From assembly GCF_900099825.1 (NCBI RefSeq), contig NZ_LT629693.1, positions 186,001 to 250,000 on the forward strand: 64,000 bases of DNA, given 5' to 3'. Positions 34,446 to 43,251 of the stretch are shown one piece after another. The DNA is from Bradyrhizobium ottawaense (GTDB taxonomy: Bacteria; Pseudomonadota; Alphaproteobacteria; Rhizobiales; Xanthobacteraceae). The stretch's first letter is position 1. Every line of letters starts with the position of its first letter. The notes under the pieces were generated by a model, which had not been told where the DNA came from, did not search any database, and saw nothing but the letters and a program-made list of their open reading frames with translations. A program made the translations under genes and the position numbers.

Positions 34446-35777
34446 TCAACTACCCCGTTCCCGCCGCAACTTCGCCCAATAATCCAGCCTTTTCCGGATT
34501 TCGCGCTCAAAGCCGCGGTCGGGCGGATCGTAAAAAGTCTGGCGACCCAGCGCTTCCGGGAAGTAATCCTGGCCGGAGAACGCATCCGGCGTGTCGTGGT
34601 CGTATTCGTAGCCGCCGCCATAGCCCTCCTGCTTCATCAGCTTGGTCGGCGAATTCAAAATGTGTTTCGGCGGCAGCAGCGAACCGCCCTCCTTTGCCGC
34701 GCGCATCGCCGCACCAAACGCCTTGTAGGCGGCGTTGGATTTCGGCGCAGTGGCGAGGTAGATCACGGCCTGCGCGATCGCGAGTTCGCCTTCGGGATGC
34801 CCTAGGAAATCATAGGCGTCCTTGGCGGCGTTGCAGATCACCAGCGCCTGCGGATCGGCAAGCCCGATGTCCTCGACCGCCATCCGCACCACGCGGCGCG
34901 CCAGAAACAGCGGATCCTCGCCGGCATCCATCATGCGCGCGAGATAATACAGCGCCGCATCGGGATCAGAGCCGCGCACCGACTTATGCAGCGCCGAGAT
35001 CAGGTTGTAATGACCGTCGGCAGACTTGTCGTAAATCGGCGCCCGGCGCTGCAGGATGTCCTGCAACTGCTCGGCGTTGAACACTTCGTCCTTGCGCGCG
35101 GCGCGCCAGACTTCTTCCGCCAAGGTCAGCGCGGCGCGGCCGTCGCCATCGGCCATTCGCACCAGTACGGCACGCGCTTCGGCATCGAGCGGCAGCTTCT
35201 TGCCCTCGACCTTCTCGGCATGGGCGTAGAGTTTTTCGACCGCGAGCGGATCGAGCGAATGAAACACCAGCACGCGCGCCCGCGACAGCAAGGCGGCGTT
35301 GAGCTCGAACGACGGGTTCTCGGTGGTGGCGCCGACCAGCACCACGGTGCCGTCTTCCATCACAGGCAGAAACGAATCCTGCTGCGCGCGGTTGAAGCGA
35401 TGCACCTCGTCGACGAACAGCAGCGTGCCCTTGCCCATCTCGCGGCGGGCACGCGCAGCGTCGAACACCTTTTTCAGGTCGGCGACGCCGGAAAACACCG
35501 CCGAGATCTGCTCGAAATGCAGTTCGGTGGCATCCGCCAGGAGCCGCGCCACCGTGGTCTTGCCGGTGCCGGGCGGTCCCCAGAACACCAGCGAGCCCAG
35601 CGTGCGGGTCTCCAGCATCCGCGTCAGCGCGCCGTCGGGGCCGAGGATGTGGTCCTGACCGACGACGTCGGACAGCGCCTGCGGGCGCAACCGGTCCGGC
35701 AATGGACGCGGGGCATCCTGTTCCATCCCTGCCGCGGCAAAGAGGTTGGCCGCCTCGCGAGGTTGCTTTGGGCTCAT
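34446..35777 (-). CDS. rarA: Replication-associated recombination protein A (RarA/MgsA AAA+ ATPase)
   Basis: 443 residues from the ATG at 35775-35777, overlapping the degP stop as ATGA. Walker A VFWGPPGTGKTTVARLLA, Walker B TLLFVDEVHRFNRAQQDSFL, sensor 1 GATTENPSFELN and the C-terminal tetramerisation part (SVRGSDPDAALYYLARMMDA, then GEDPLFLARRVVRMAVEDIG) are intact. RarA acts at stalled replication forks with SSB. Confidence 0.96.
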   Translation of the reverse strand: MSPKQPREAANLFAAAGMEQDAPRPLPDRLRPQALSDVVGQDHILGPDGALTRMLETRTLGSLVFWGPPGTGKTTVARLLADATELHFEQISAVFSGVADLKKVFDAARARREMGKGTLLFVDEVHRFNRAQQDSFLPVMEDGTVVLVGATTENPSFELNAALLSRARVLVFHSLDPLAVEKLYAHAEKVEGKKLPLDAEARAVLVRMADGDGRAALTLAEEVWRAARKDEVFNAEQLQDILQRRAPIYDKSADGHYNLISALHKSVRGSDPDAALYYLARMMDAGEDPLFLARRVVRMAVEDIGLADPQALVICNAAKDAYDFLGHPEGELAIAQAVIYLATAPKSNAAYKAFGAAMRAAKEGGSLLPPKHILNSPTKLMKQEGYGGGYEYDHDTPDAFSGQDYFPEALGRQTFYDPPDRGFEREIRKRLDYWAKLRRERGS

Positions 35778-37168
35778 CCGCCGAGCGTCACGTTGATCTG
35801 CTGGCCGCCGCGCACCACGGTGATGCGCCACAGCCTCGACGCTGTTTTCGAGGCCTTGTCGAGATCGCTGGTCTTGGCGATCTTCTGGTTGTTGACCGCA
35901 AGAATAATATCGCCCTTCTGGAAGCCGACGCTGGCGGCGGTACCGCCATCCTCGAGATCGATCACCACGACACCTTCGGTCTGGGAATCCAGATGCAGTT
36001 CGTCGGCAACCGCCGGCGAAATATTGGCGACCTTGGCGCCCTGGAACGGCGAGCGCGCGGAGAGCGTGATTTCGTCGCGGTTGGTGTCGGGCGCGGTCTC
36101 CAGCGGCACCGTCAGCTTCACGGTCTTGCCGGCGCGTTGCACGTCGATCTGCGCGTTGCCGCCGAGCGGGCGCGTGGCGAAGCGATAGTCGAACGCGTTG
36201 GGATCGTCGATCGCCTGCCCTTCGATCGCAACGATCAGGTCGGACAGTTTCAGGCCGGCGCGCGCCGCCGGACTGTTGGGCGCGACATTGGCGACCAGCG
36301 CGCCGTTCGGCAGCTTCAGTCCCAGCGTCTCGGCGATTTCAGGCGTCACCGCCTGCAGCCGCGCGCCGAGCCACGGGCGCTTCACCGCCTTGCCGCCGCC
36401 CTTGGCGGAGGCCACGACGACGCGCACCATGTTGGCCGGAATGGCAAAGCCGATGCCCTGCGAGCCGCCGGAGCGCGAGAAGATCGCGGTGTTGATGCCG
36501 GCGAGCTTGCCGGTCATGTCGACCAGCGCGCCGCCGGAATTGCCGGGATTGATCGCGGCATCGGTCTGAATGAAGAACTGGTAGTCGGTGATGCCGACTT
36601 GCGTGCGCGCCAGCGCCGAGATGATGCCGTGGGTCACGGTCTGGCCGACGCCGAACGGGTTGCCGATCGCGAGCACGACGTCGCCGACCAGCAATTCATC
36701 CGAATTGGCGAAGTCGAGCGTCGCGAATTTCTCCTTGGTATCCTTGAGGCGCAGCACGGCGAGATCGGTGCGGCTGTCCTTCAGCACGATCTCGGCCTCG
36801 AACTCGCGCTTGTCGGCGAGCGAAACCTTGACCTGGTCGGCGCCTTCGATGACGTGGTTGTTGGTGACGACGAGGCCGGAGGCATCGACCATCACGCCCG
36901 ATCCGAGCGAACGCTGCATCTGCTCGGGCTGCTGGCCGGGCACGCCGAAGAAACGGCGGAACATCGGATCGTCGAGCAGCGGGTTGCGGTTCTGCACGGT
37001 CTTGGCGGCGTAGACGTTCACCACCGCCGGCTGCACGCGCTGCACGATCGGCGCGTAGGACAGCCGCAGTTCCGCGCCCGAGGATGGAACGCGGCGGTCC
37101 TGCGCCAACGCCGGCGTGGCAATGACTGCGGCGACCAGCAGCAGGGCGAAAGAGCGAATCGAATTCAT
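35774..37168 (-). CDS. degP: DegP/HtrA-type periplasmic serine protease
   Basis: 464 residues from the ATG at 37166-37168 with a signal peptide (MNSIRSFALLLVAAVIATPA, cleaved after LAQ). The catalytic triad is His in VVTNNHVIEGADQ, Asp in DSRTDLAVLRL and Ser in NPGNSGGALVDM. Two PDZ domains follow (about residues 260-350 and 375-460). The protein degrades or refolds misfolded envelope proteins. Translationally coupled to rarA downstream. Confidence 0.95.
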   Translation of the reverse strand: MNSIRSFALLLVAAVIATPALAQDRRVPSSGAELRLSYAPIVQRVQPAVVNVYAAKTVQNRNPLLDDPMFRRFFGVPGQQPEQMQRSLGSGVMVDASGLVVTNNHVIEGADQVKVSLADKREFEAEIVLKDSRTDLAVLRLKDTKEKFATLDFANSDELLVGDVVLAIGNPFGVGQTVTHGIISALARTQVGITDYQFFIQTDAAINPGNSGGALVDMTGKLAGINTAIFSRSGGSQGIGFAIPANMVRVVVASAKGGGKAVKRPWLGARLQAVTPEIAETLGLKLPNGALVANVAPNSPAARAGLKLSDLIVAIEGQAIDDPNAFDYRFATRPLGGNAQIDVQRAGKTVKLTVPLETAPDTNRDEITLSARSPFQGAKVANISPAVADELHLDSQTEGVVVIDLEDGGTAASVGFQKGDIILAVNNQKIAKTSDLDKASKTASRLWRITVVRGGQQINVTLGG

Positions 37169-37247
37169 GCGAAAAATCCCGGAATTGATGGCCCCAGATA
37201 TAAATGCGAGGCCGCAACGAGAGAAGACAAAGCGAAACACGATCGCG

Positions 37248-37625
37248 CTAGGCGGCGCGATCGGGCGCGTTGATGGCTTCGGGCGCCGGCGCGCAGGATA
37301 GCCGTTCCTGATGGCCCTCGCCCCAGGCCCGCAGCGTGTCGATCACCGGACGCAGGCTCTCGCCGATCTCGGACAGCGTGTATTCGACCCGCGGCGGCAC
37401 CTCGGCATAGACCTTGCGGATCACGAGCTTGTCGTCCTCGAGCGCGCGAAGCTGCTTGGTCAGCATGCGCTGGGTAATCCCTGGCATCCGCCGCCGCAAC
37501 TCCCCAAACCGCTGGGTGCCGGCCTGCAGGTGGAACAGGATCACGCCCTTCCATTTGCCGTCGATCAGATCGAGCGTAGCCTCGACCGCGCAGCCGGGCC
37601 GATGGGCAAAATTCCGCCTTTTCAT
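37248..37625 (-). CDS. HxlR family transcriptional regulator
   Basis: 125 residues from the ATG at 37623-37625; a TTG eight codons upstream is less likely. The winged helix includes HRPGCAVEATLDLIDGKWKG and FGELRRRMPGITQRMLTKQL, both diagnostic of HxlR/DUF24. Cys12 in RPGCAVE is the conserved redox-sensitive Cys in several members. Diverges from a zinc-type dehydrogenase gene, the classical arrangement of a quinone or electrophile sensor with its target. Confidence 0.92.
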   Translation of the reverse strand: MKRRNFAHRPGCAVEATLDLIDGKWKGVILFHLQAGTQRFGELRRRMPGITQRMLTKQLRALEDDKLVIRKVYAEVPPRVEYTLSEIGESLRPVIDTLRAWGEGHQERLSCAPAPEAINAPDRAA

Positions 37626-37652
37626 GCGCCTTTTCCCAATAGTATCCAAACA

Positions 37653-37665
37653 GGGACTAGTTCCC
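37653..37665. promoter_or_regulatory. Candidate HxlR operator
   Basis: GGGACTAGTTCCC is an imperfect dyad (GGGA...TCCC around ACTAGT) in the 118-bp divergent gap. AGTACT follows at 37675. The spacing allows control of both genes. Inferred only from position and symmetry. Confidence 0.3.
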
Positions 37666-37743
37666 CTAATTTACAGTACTTGCCAATTCGGCGCTAGCGC
37701 GACAGTTAAACAACCAACCGCTCACAGGCAGGAGACAACGGGC

Positions 37744-38757
37744 ATGAAGGCCGTCGGATACAAAAAATCGCTTCCCATCGAGGATGCGGATTCGCTGATC
37801 GATTTCGAGACCGCCAAGCCGGAACCGAAGGGGCGTGACATCAGGGTCGCCGTGAAGGCGATCTCGGCCAACCCGGTCGATTACAAGGTCCGCAAGCGCG
37901 CCGCCCCGCCCGAGGGCCAAACCAAGATTCTCGGCTACGACGCCGCCGGCGTGGTCGACGCGGTCGGCCCCGACGTCACGTTGTTCAAGCCGGGCGACGA
38001 AGTGTTCTACGCCGGCTCGATCCTGCGCCAGGGCACCAATTCGGAATTCCACCTGGTTGACGAGCGCATCGTCGGAGCCAAGCCGAAATCGCTGTCGTTC
38101 GCGCAGGCCGCAGCCCTGCCGCTGACCTCGATCACCGCCTGGGAATTGCTGTTCGATCGCCTCGGCGCCGTGCCCGGCAAAAGCGTCGATCCCCGCACGC
38201 TCCTGATCACCGGCGGCGCCGGTGGCGTCGGCTCGATCCTGATCCAGCTCGCGCGCCGCCTCACCGGGCTCACCGTGGTCGCGACCGCTACGCGGCCGGA
38301 ATCGCAGAAGTGGTGCCTCGATCTCGGCGCGCATGCGGTGATCGACCACGGCAAGCCGATGAAGGAGCAGATCGAGAAGCTGAAACTGCCGCCGGTGGCG
38401 CTGGTCGCCAGCCTCACCTTCACCGACCAGCACTACAAGGCGATCGCGGATTTCATGGCGCCGCAGGGCAGGTTCGGGCTGATCGACGATCCCCCGGAAT
38501 TCACCCTGAGCGCCTTCAAGGGCAAGGCCATCTCGGTGCATTGGGAATCGATGTTCACACGCTCCTCGTTCCAGACGCCGGACATGATCGCCCAGCATCA
38601 TCTGCTGAACGACGTCGCCGACCTCCTCGACAAGGGCGTGCTGCGCACCACGCTCGACCAGACGTTTGGAACGATCAACGCGGCCAATCTCAAGCGCGCG
38701 CATGCGCTATTGGAGAGCGGGAAATCGCGCGGCAAGATCGTGCTGGAGGGCTGGTAG
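37744..38757 (+). CDS. Zinc-type alcohol dehydrogenase / quinone oxidoreductase family protein
   Basis: 337 residues from the ATG at 37744. GroES-like N-terminal domain (NPVDYKVRKRAAPP, ILGYDAAGVVDAVG) and a Rossmann domain with ITGGAGGVGSILIQLARRLTG. It lacks the catalytic and structural zinc cysteines, so it belongs to the zinc-independent YogA/ZADH quinone reductase subgroup. Expected to reduce quinones or enones with NADPH. Under the divergent HxlR gene. Confidence 0.92.
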   Translation: MKAVGYKKSLPIEDADSLIDFETAKPEPKGRDIRVAVKAISANPVDYKVRKRAAPPEGQTKILGYDAAGVVDAVGPDVTLFKPGDEVFYAGSILRQGTNSEFHLVDERIVGAKPKSLSFAQAAALPLTSITAWELLFDRLGAVPGKSVDPRTLLITGGAGGVGSILIQLARRLTGLTVVATATRPESQKWCLDLGAHAVIDHGKPMKEQIEKLKLPPVALVASLTFTDQHYKAIADFMAPQGRFGLIDDPPEFTLSAFKGKAISVHWESMFTRSSFQTPDMIAQHHLLNDVADLLDKGVLRTTLDQTFGTINAANLKRAHALLESGKSRGKIVLEGW

Positions 38758-38761
38758 AAAA

Positions 38762-38841
38762 CGTAGGGTGGGTTAGCCGAAGGCGTAACCCACCTCTTTC
38801 TTGCGCGTATCATGGTGGGTTACGCTGCGCTAACCCACCCT
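38762..38841. repeat. GTGGGTTA palindromic repeat, copy 3 (interrupted by the IS)
   Basis: CGTAGGGTGGGTTAGCC...GGCGTAACCCACC is followed by GGTGGGTTACG...CGCTAACCCACCCT, where the sequence breaks off. The missing ACG of the right arm reappears at 40011, beyond the IS110 element. The left arm (38762-38774, minus strand) is another exact, empty 13-nt target. Confidence 0.85.
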
Positions 38842-38885
38842 TGTAATAGCGCAATCAGTTATCGTCGGCTTGTTCCGTGAGGAAT

Positions 38886-39040
38886 GGCCTGCCGCGGTTT
38901 GCACCCCGCGGCAGGCCGCTGGCGATCGGATCGAACCCACCCAGAGCAGTTTGTGGCTGCCCCGTAGCTTGATCGCGTCAGCACCTTCATCGGACCCGGA
39001 TGGTTGCCGGAACAACTTGGTTCGCTTCACAAGGCAGGGT
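38886..39040 (+). ncRNA. Putative bridge RNA of the IS110 element
   Basis: Reading 5' to 3': a 12-bp perfect hairpin (GGCCTGCCGCGG / CCGCGGCAGGCC, 38886-38917). Then a target loop in which AACCCACCC (38934-38942) equals the left target and CGTAG (38963-38967) is complementary to CTACG of the right target; GCAG/CTGC forms a hairpin between them. Then a donor loop in which ATGGTTGC (39000-39007) equals the element's right end and ACAAG (39029-39033) is complementary to CTTGT at its left end; GAAC/GTTC lies between. Ends just before the transposase ATG. Exact RNA ends unknown. Confidence 0.75.
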
Positions 39041-39048
39041 CGAGGAAG

Positions 39049-39996
39049 ATGACAAAGTCTAACATAACGACGGCTGGAATCGATACGTCCAAAGCTAAAC
39101 TCGATATCGCGGTTCACGACCGGGCCGAACGTTGGCAGGTCACCAACGATTTAGCTGGCTGGCGGTCCCTTGTGGCTAGCCTCGCCAAGTCCGGCGTGAC
39201 GCGTGTCGGCATCGAAGCGACGGGCGGCTATGAACGCGGCGTGGTAGAGCATCTGCGGGCGGCAGGCTTTATCGTGCTGTTGCTGCAGCCGCTACAGGTC
39301 AAAGCCTTCGGCCGGGTACATTTGCGCCGTGCCAAGAATGATGCACTCGACGCGATATTGATCGCAGCCTGCGCTGCAGCGGTTGATCCACCGGAGATCG
39401 CACCGGATCCGCGGTTGACGGAATTGGCCGATTATCTGACCTTCCTCGAGCAGATCGAGGAAGACATCAAGCGGTTCAAGAACCGGCTCGAGCACATTGA
39501 CGAGCCTGCGCTGCGGCGCATCGTCAACAGCGATATAGCCCGGCTGAAAGCACGCAAGGCGGCGCAGATACGCGACATTGCCAAGCGTCTTCGCGGCCAC
39601 GGCGATCTGGCCAAGCGGCTAAAGCTGGTGCTGAGCATTCCAGGTATCGGCGAACGCACAGCGCTGGCGATCGTCATCCGCATGCCCGAGCTCGGTTGCG
39701 TCAGCCGTGAAGAAGCCGCAGCCCTGGCCGGGCTGGCTCCGTTCGCCGCCGATAGCGGACAGCACAGAGGTCAGCGCAAAATCGCTGGAGGCCGCAGCCG
39801 GCTGCGGCGCTCACTGTTTGCCGCAGCCCTCCCGGCGGCCTTCCGATGGAACAAGGCTCTGGTCGCCCTCTATGGCCGCCTCACTGCAAAGGGCAAGGCC
39901 CACAACGCAGCGCTAATCGCCTGCGCGCGAAAGCTCCTCATCTACGCAAATACCGTCGTCCAGCGCGGCACCCCGTGGACTGAAAATGCCGCTTAG
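39049..39996 (+). CDS. IS110-family transposase (DEDD recombinase)
   Basis: 315 residues from the ATG at 39049, with GAGGA upstream. The N-terminal RuvC-like domain has GIDTSKAKLDIAV (Asp), GIEATGGYERGVVEHL (Glu) and RRAKNDALDAILIA (Asp, Asp). The C-terminal Tnp20 domain has LSIPGIGERTALAIVIRMPE and LAPFAADSGQHRGQRKI, the latter carrying the expected catalytic Ser (SG). Full length, no frameshift, so likely active. IS110 enzymes use a bridge RNA to pair donor and target. Confidence 0.95.
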   Translation: MTKSNITTAGIDTSKAKLDIAVHDRAERWQVTNDLAGWRSLVASLAKSGVTRVGIEATGGYERGVVEHLRAAGFIVLLLQPLQVKAFGRVHLRRAKNDALDAILIAACAAAVDPPEIAPDPRLTELADYLTFLEQIEEDIKRFKNRLEHIDEPALRRIVNSDIARLKARKAAQIRDIAKRLRGHGDLAKRLKLVLSIPGIGERTALAIVIRMPELGCVSREEAAALAGLAPFAADSGQHRGQRKIAGGRSRLRRSLFAAALPAAFRWNKALVALYGRLTAKGKAHNAALIACARKLLIYANTVVQRGTPWTENAA

Positions 39997-40008
39997 CTTT
40001 AATGGTTG

Positions 40009-40320
40009 CTACGATCCGGCGCTGGAAGCTGAAGGCACGCCCTCAACAAAAATCAGGCGGCGGTCCAGCGCGGTCCGCCGCACCTTCAGGGCCTCGGCGT
40101 ATTCCGGCGAGGCATACCACTCGCGTAATTTCTCCATCGACGGAAATTCGACCACGATGATGTTCTTCGGCGGCGGCCCGCCTTCGGCCGCGTTCGCGAC
40201 ACCGCCACGGACGAGATAGCGCCCGCCATACTGCGCAATCGCTTTCGCGGCGATGGTGCGATAGGCCTCGAAGCCTGCCGAATCCTTTACGTCAACTTCC
40301 GAAATCACATAGGCCGACAT
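40009..40320 (-). CDS. DUF1330 family protein
   Basis: 103 residues from the ATG at 40318-40320 with GAGG at good spacing. MSAYVISEVDVKDSAGFEAY and IIVVEFPSMEKLREWYASPEY are the dimeric alpha-beta barrel motifs of DUF1330. The stop TAG (40009-40011) overlaps the core CT of the IS insertion. Because the empty site also reads CTA, the insertion preserved the stop codon and the protein is intact. Function unknown. Confidence 0.88.
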   Translation of the reverse strand: MSAYVISEVDVKDSAGFEAYRTIAAKAIAQYGGRYLVRGGVANAAEGGPPPKNIIVVEFPSMEKLREWYASPEYAEALKVRRTALDRRLIFVEGVPSASSAGS

Positions 40321-40394
40321 CGCTAACCTCACGGTGATTGGATCATCGATGGGTAGATATCGTGCGCGATGGACGCGCCCGCAATCGCGGCGTC

Positions 40395-41012
40395 CTAGCC
40401 TGCCTGCGGCAGCACGGCGCGAAACTCGACGCCGTGCAGGTTGATGGTCGGGCCGATCCCGAAATGGTTGCCGCCGAACACCTTCAGGCGCCGGTCTAGT
40501 TCGTCCTTGGCAATGTCGAGCGGAATGTCGCAGATCGCCCGGTAGGCGCGGCGCGAATATTTTCGCCGTCCCCATTCAATCGGCAGCGGCGGCGGCGCGC
40601 CGGCTTCGGTGGCAAGCGATTTGGCCATCCGCCAGAACAATTGCGCGAGGTGACCGTAGGCCAGCCCCTCGAGGCCGAGGACGGAGATGTCGGGTGGAAT
40701 CGGAAATCGCGCGACATCGATGATCGGACCGGCATCGACCCGCTCGACCATGACGTGGACCGTCGCGCCGAACTCGGTGGCGCGCTCGTAGAGCGCAAAA
40801 TGCGCCGGCGCCCATCCGGGATAATCAGGCGGCCCGGGATGAAAGTTGATGGCGCCGTAGCCGAGCGCGGCCAGCGTGTCGGTCGAGACGATTTCCGGAG
40901 TCACGTAGGCGATCAGCCGCGACCGCGCGAGCAGGTCGGGACTGAGCGCGGCCAGATCATCCGATGAGCCGGCCGACAGCACGGTGACGTTCGGATTATG
41001 GGCGCGCAACAC
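40395..41012 (-). CDS. Formyltransferase-family protein (methionyl-tRNA formyltransferase-like)
   Basis: 205 residues from a GTG at 41010-41012. The fold's folate-site motif is INFHPGPPDYPGWAPAHFAL (HPS-like) and the catalytic Asp segment is VMVERVDAGPIIDVARFPIP. The frame remains open upstream for 13 codons (ISFRNAEQSVFPAV), which reads like the missing first beta strand. The only nearby ATG (41053-41055) is in another frame, so the N-terminus may be truncated, frameshifted or start at a rare codon. Substrate unknown; sugar-nucleotide formylation is possible. Confidence 0.75.
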   Translation of the reverse strand: MLRAHNPNVTVLSAGSSDDLAALSPDLLARSRLIAYVTPEIVSTDTLAALGYGAINFHPGPPDYPGWAPAHFALYERATEFGATVHVMVERVDAGPIIDVARFPIPPDISVLGLEGLAYGHLAQLFWRMAKSLATEAGAPPPLPIEWGRRKYSRRAYRAICDIPLDIAKDELDRRLKVFGGNHFGIGPTINLHGVEFRAVLPQAG

Positions 41013-41069
41013 GGCCGGGAAAACAGATTGCTCGGCATTTCGAAACGAAATTCATCGCTGCCAACAAAA

Positions 41070-41093
41070 AAGCGGCGCCCGGAGGCGCCGCTT
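41070..41093 (-). terminator. Rho-independent terminator of the ribosomal protein supercluster
   Basis: On the minus strand AAGCGGCGCC-TCCG-GGCGCCGCTT is followed by a run of T (plus-strand A tract 41065-41069). A 10-bp perfect stem with a UUCG-like loop, 25 bp after the rplQ stop. Strong intrinsic terminator closing the str-S10-spc-alpha cluster. Confidence 0.9.
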
Positions 41094-41118
41094 TTGAAAT
41101 TCCAAACCCGCGAAGGGC

Positions 41119-41535
41119 TTACGCCGCCTCGGAGGCCTTTTCCTGCACCGGGCCGGAGTCGAGGCCCTTGGCGTCGACGTCACGGTCGACGAATTCGATC
41201 ACGGCCATCGGCGCGTTGTCGCCGTAGCGGAAGCCGGCCTTGATGATGCGGGTGTAGCCGCCCTGACGGTCCTTGTAGCGGGTCGCCAGCACGTCGAACA
41301 GCTTGCGGACCTGATCGAGGTCACGCATTTCGGAAATCGCCTGGCGGCGCATCGAAAGGCCGCCCTTCTTGCCGAGGGTGACCAGCTTCTCCACGATCGG
41401 GCGCAATTCCTTGGCCTTCGGAAGCGTGGTGACGATCTGCTCGTGCTTGATCAGCGCGGCGCACATGTTGGCGAACATCGCCTTGCGATGTTCCGCGGTG
41501 CGGTTGAGCTTGCGATGAACCTTGCCGTGACGCAT
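41119..41535 (-). CDS. rplQ: 50S ribosomal protein L17
   Basis: 138 residues. [20 protein letters not shown], then [15 protein letters not shown] are canonical. The C-terminal extension [15 protein letters not shown] is acidic and typical of alphaproteobacterial L17. Last gene of the supercluster, 121 bp after rpoA, followed directly by the terminator. Confidence 0.98.
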   Translation of the reverse strand: MRHGKVHRKLNRTAEHRKAMFANMCAALIKHEQIVTTLPKAKELRPIVEKLVTLGKKGGLSMRRQAISEMRDLDQVRKLFDVLATRYKDRQGGYTRIIKAGFRYGDNAPMAVIEFVDRDVDAKGLDSGPVQEKASEAA

Positions 41536-41656
41536 TGGACTATTCCTTGATTTTACTTCGTCGCGACGGTTCGTCGGACATGTTGCTCAGGTGGGCTGCC
41601 TGCGTTCGCCCCAGAAGCAATGGCCGGAAACGTCCGGCCATCACGATTGCATTTGC

Positions 41657-42688
41657 TCAGTAGTGGTCTTCGAAGCGCTTGGCCAACTCGTCGATATTCT
41701 CCGGCGGCCAACCGGGCACTTCCATGCCGAGATGCAGACCCATCTGGGCCAGTACTTCCTTGATCTCGTTCAGCGACTTGCGGCCGAAGTTCGGGGTACG
41801 GAGCATTTCCGCTTCCGACTTCTGCACGAGGTCGCCAATATAGACGATGTTGTCGTTCTTCAGGCAGTTTGCCGAACGCACCGACAGTTCGAGTTCGTCG
41901 ACCTTCTTGAGGAACGCCGGATTGAACGCGAGATCGGGGATGATCTCCTGCGCCACTTCCTTGCGCGGCTCTTCGAAGTTCACGAACACGTTGAGCTGGT
42001 CCTGCAGGATGCGGGCGGCATAGGCCACCGAGTCTTCCGGCGTGATCGCGCCGTTGGTCTCGATCGTCATGGTCAGCTTGTCGTAGTCGAGGATCTGGCC
42101 TTCGCGGGTGTTCTCGACCTTGTAGGAGACCTTGCGGACCGGAGAGAACAGGCTGTCGACCGGGATCAGGCCGATCGGCGCGTCTTCGGGACGGTTACGC
42201 TCGGCGGCGACATAGCCCTTGCCGGAGGCAACGGTGAATTCCATGCGGATTTCCGCGCCCTCGTCGAGGGTGCAGATCTGCAGGTCGGGATTGAGCACCA
42301 CGACGTCGCCAACGGTCTGGATGTCACCGGCGGTGACGACGCCCGGACCGGACTTCTTGACGACCATGCGCTTGGGGCCTTCGCCCTGCATCTTGATCGA
42401 GATGTCCTTGATGTTGAGCACGATGTCGGTGACGTCCTCGCGAACGCCGGCGATCGAGGAGAATTCGTGCAGCACGCCGTCGATGTGCACCGACTGCACC
42501 GCGGCACCCTGCAGCGACGAGAGAAGGATGCGGCGCAGCGCGTTGCCGAGAGTCTGGCCGAAGCCGCGCTCGAGCGGTTCGGCGACGACGGTCGCAAACC
42601 GGGTCGCGTCGGTGCCCGGCGTTACCTGCAGCTTGTTCGGTCGAATGAGTTCTTGCCAATTTTTCTGGATCGTCACTTTGTCACCCAT
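41657..42688 (-). CDS. rpoA: DNA-directed RNA polymerase subunit alpha
   Basis: 343 residues from the ATG at 42686-42688 ([20 protein letters not shown]), the usual start in Bradyrhizobium. The N-terminal dimerisation domain includes [20 protein letters not shown]. The C-terminal domain (about residues 255-330) has [20 protein letters not shown] and [20 protein letters not shown], which bind UP elements and activators. 113 bp from rpsK. Confidence 0.98.
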   Translation of the reverse strand: MGDKVTIQKNWQELIRPNKLQVTPGTDATRFATVVAEPLERGFGQTLGNALRRILLSSLQGAAVQSVHIDGVLHEFSSIAGVREDVTDIVLNIKDISIKMQGEGPKRMVVKKSGPGVVTAGDIQTVGDVVVLNPDLQICTLDEGAEIRMEFTVASGKGYVAAERNRPEDAPIGLIPVDSLFSPVRKVSYKVENTREGQILDYDKLTMTIETNGAITPEDSVAYAARILQDQLNVFVNFEEPRKEVAQEIIPDLAFNPAFLKKVDELELSVRSANCLKNDNIVYIGDLVQKSEAEMLRTPNFGRKSLNEIKEVLAQMGLHLGMEVPGWPPENIDELAKRFEDHY

Positions 42689-42801
42689 GGGCCAGTCGAT
42701 CTGCGTCCAGATCACTGGCGTTGGAGATCGCGGATCAGTCCGCGGCAGTCAAAATTCCAAAAGCAATCAGCGGACGGAACGTCCCCGCCCGCGATCGAAT
42801 A

Positions 42802-43191
42802 TCAAACGCGCCGGCGCTTGCGCGGACGGCAGCCATTGTGCGGGATCGTCGTCACGTCACGGATCGACGTGACGGTGAAGCCCGCCGCCTGCAGCGCGCG
42901 AAGCGCCGACTCACGGCCCGAACCCGGACCGGCAACTTCCACTTCCAGCGTGCGCATGCCGTGTTCCTGCGCCTTCTTGGAAACGTCTTCGGCCGCGACC
43001 TGCGCGGCATAGGGGGTCGACTTGCGCGAGCCCTTGAAGCCCATGGTGCCGGCCGACGACCAGGCAATGGTGTTGCCCTGCGCGTCGGTGATGGTGATGG
43101 TCGTGTTGTTGAACGACGAGTTCACGTGCGCGATGCCGGATGCGATGTTCTTGCGTTCGCGGCGGCGTACGCGGGTGGCTTCCTTGCCCAT
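42802..43191 (-). CDS. rpsK: 30S ribosomal protein S11
   Basis: 129 residues. [20 protein letters not shown] and [20 protein letters not shown] followed by the C-terminal [12 protein letters not shown] are canonical S11, part of the platform near the mRNA exit. Follows rpsM after 125 bp that hold a palindromic repeat. Confidence 0.98.
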   Translation of the reverse strand: MGKEATRVRRRERKNIASGIAHVNSSFNNTTITITDAQGNTIAWSSAGTMGFKGSRKSTPYAAQVAAEDVSKKAQEHGMRTLEVEVAGPGSGRESALRALQAAGFTVTSIRDVTTIPHNGCRPRKRRRV

Positions 43192-43251
43192 TCCAAAACC
43201 TTTCCTGTGATCTCAAACGCCGCCGTAATGCCAGCGGCTACACCTAAAAAC

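Larger units (their letters stand above)
38842..40010 (+). mobile_element. IS110-family insertion element (1169 bp)
   Basis: Left boundary: the repeat AACCCACC-CT at 38832-38841 is broken by TGTAATAG. Right boundary: GGTTG-CT at 40004-40010 is followed by ACGATCC. Removing 38842-40010 restores AACCCACC-CT-ACG, identical to empty copies at 23072, 22514 and 38762 (the last two reversed). The doubled CT is the core dinucleotide expected for IS110 elements. One transposase gene and a 200-bp left non-coding end with bridge-RNA features. No terminal inverted repeats, as usual for the family. Confidence 0.88.

Noticed and set aside
38881..38920. The 12-bp GGCCTGCCGCGG hairpin as a terminator of the dehydrogenase gene
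   Set aside because: No T-run follows, it lies inside the IS element, and it fits the 5' stem-loop of the bridge RNA better.
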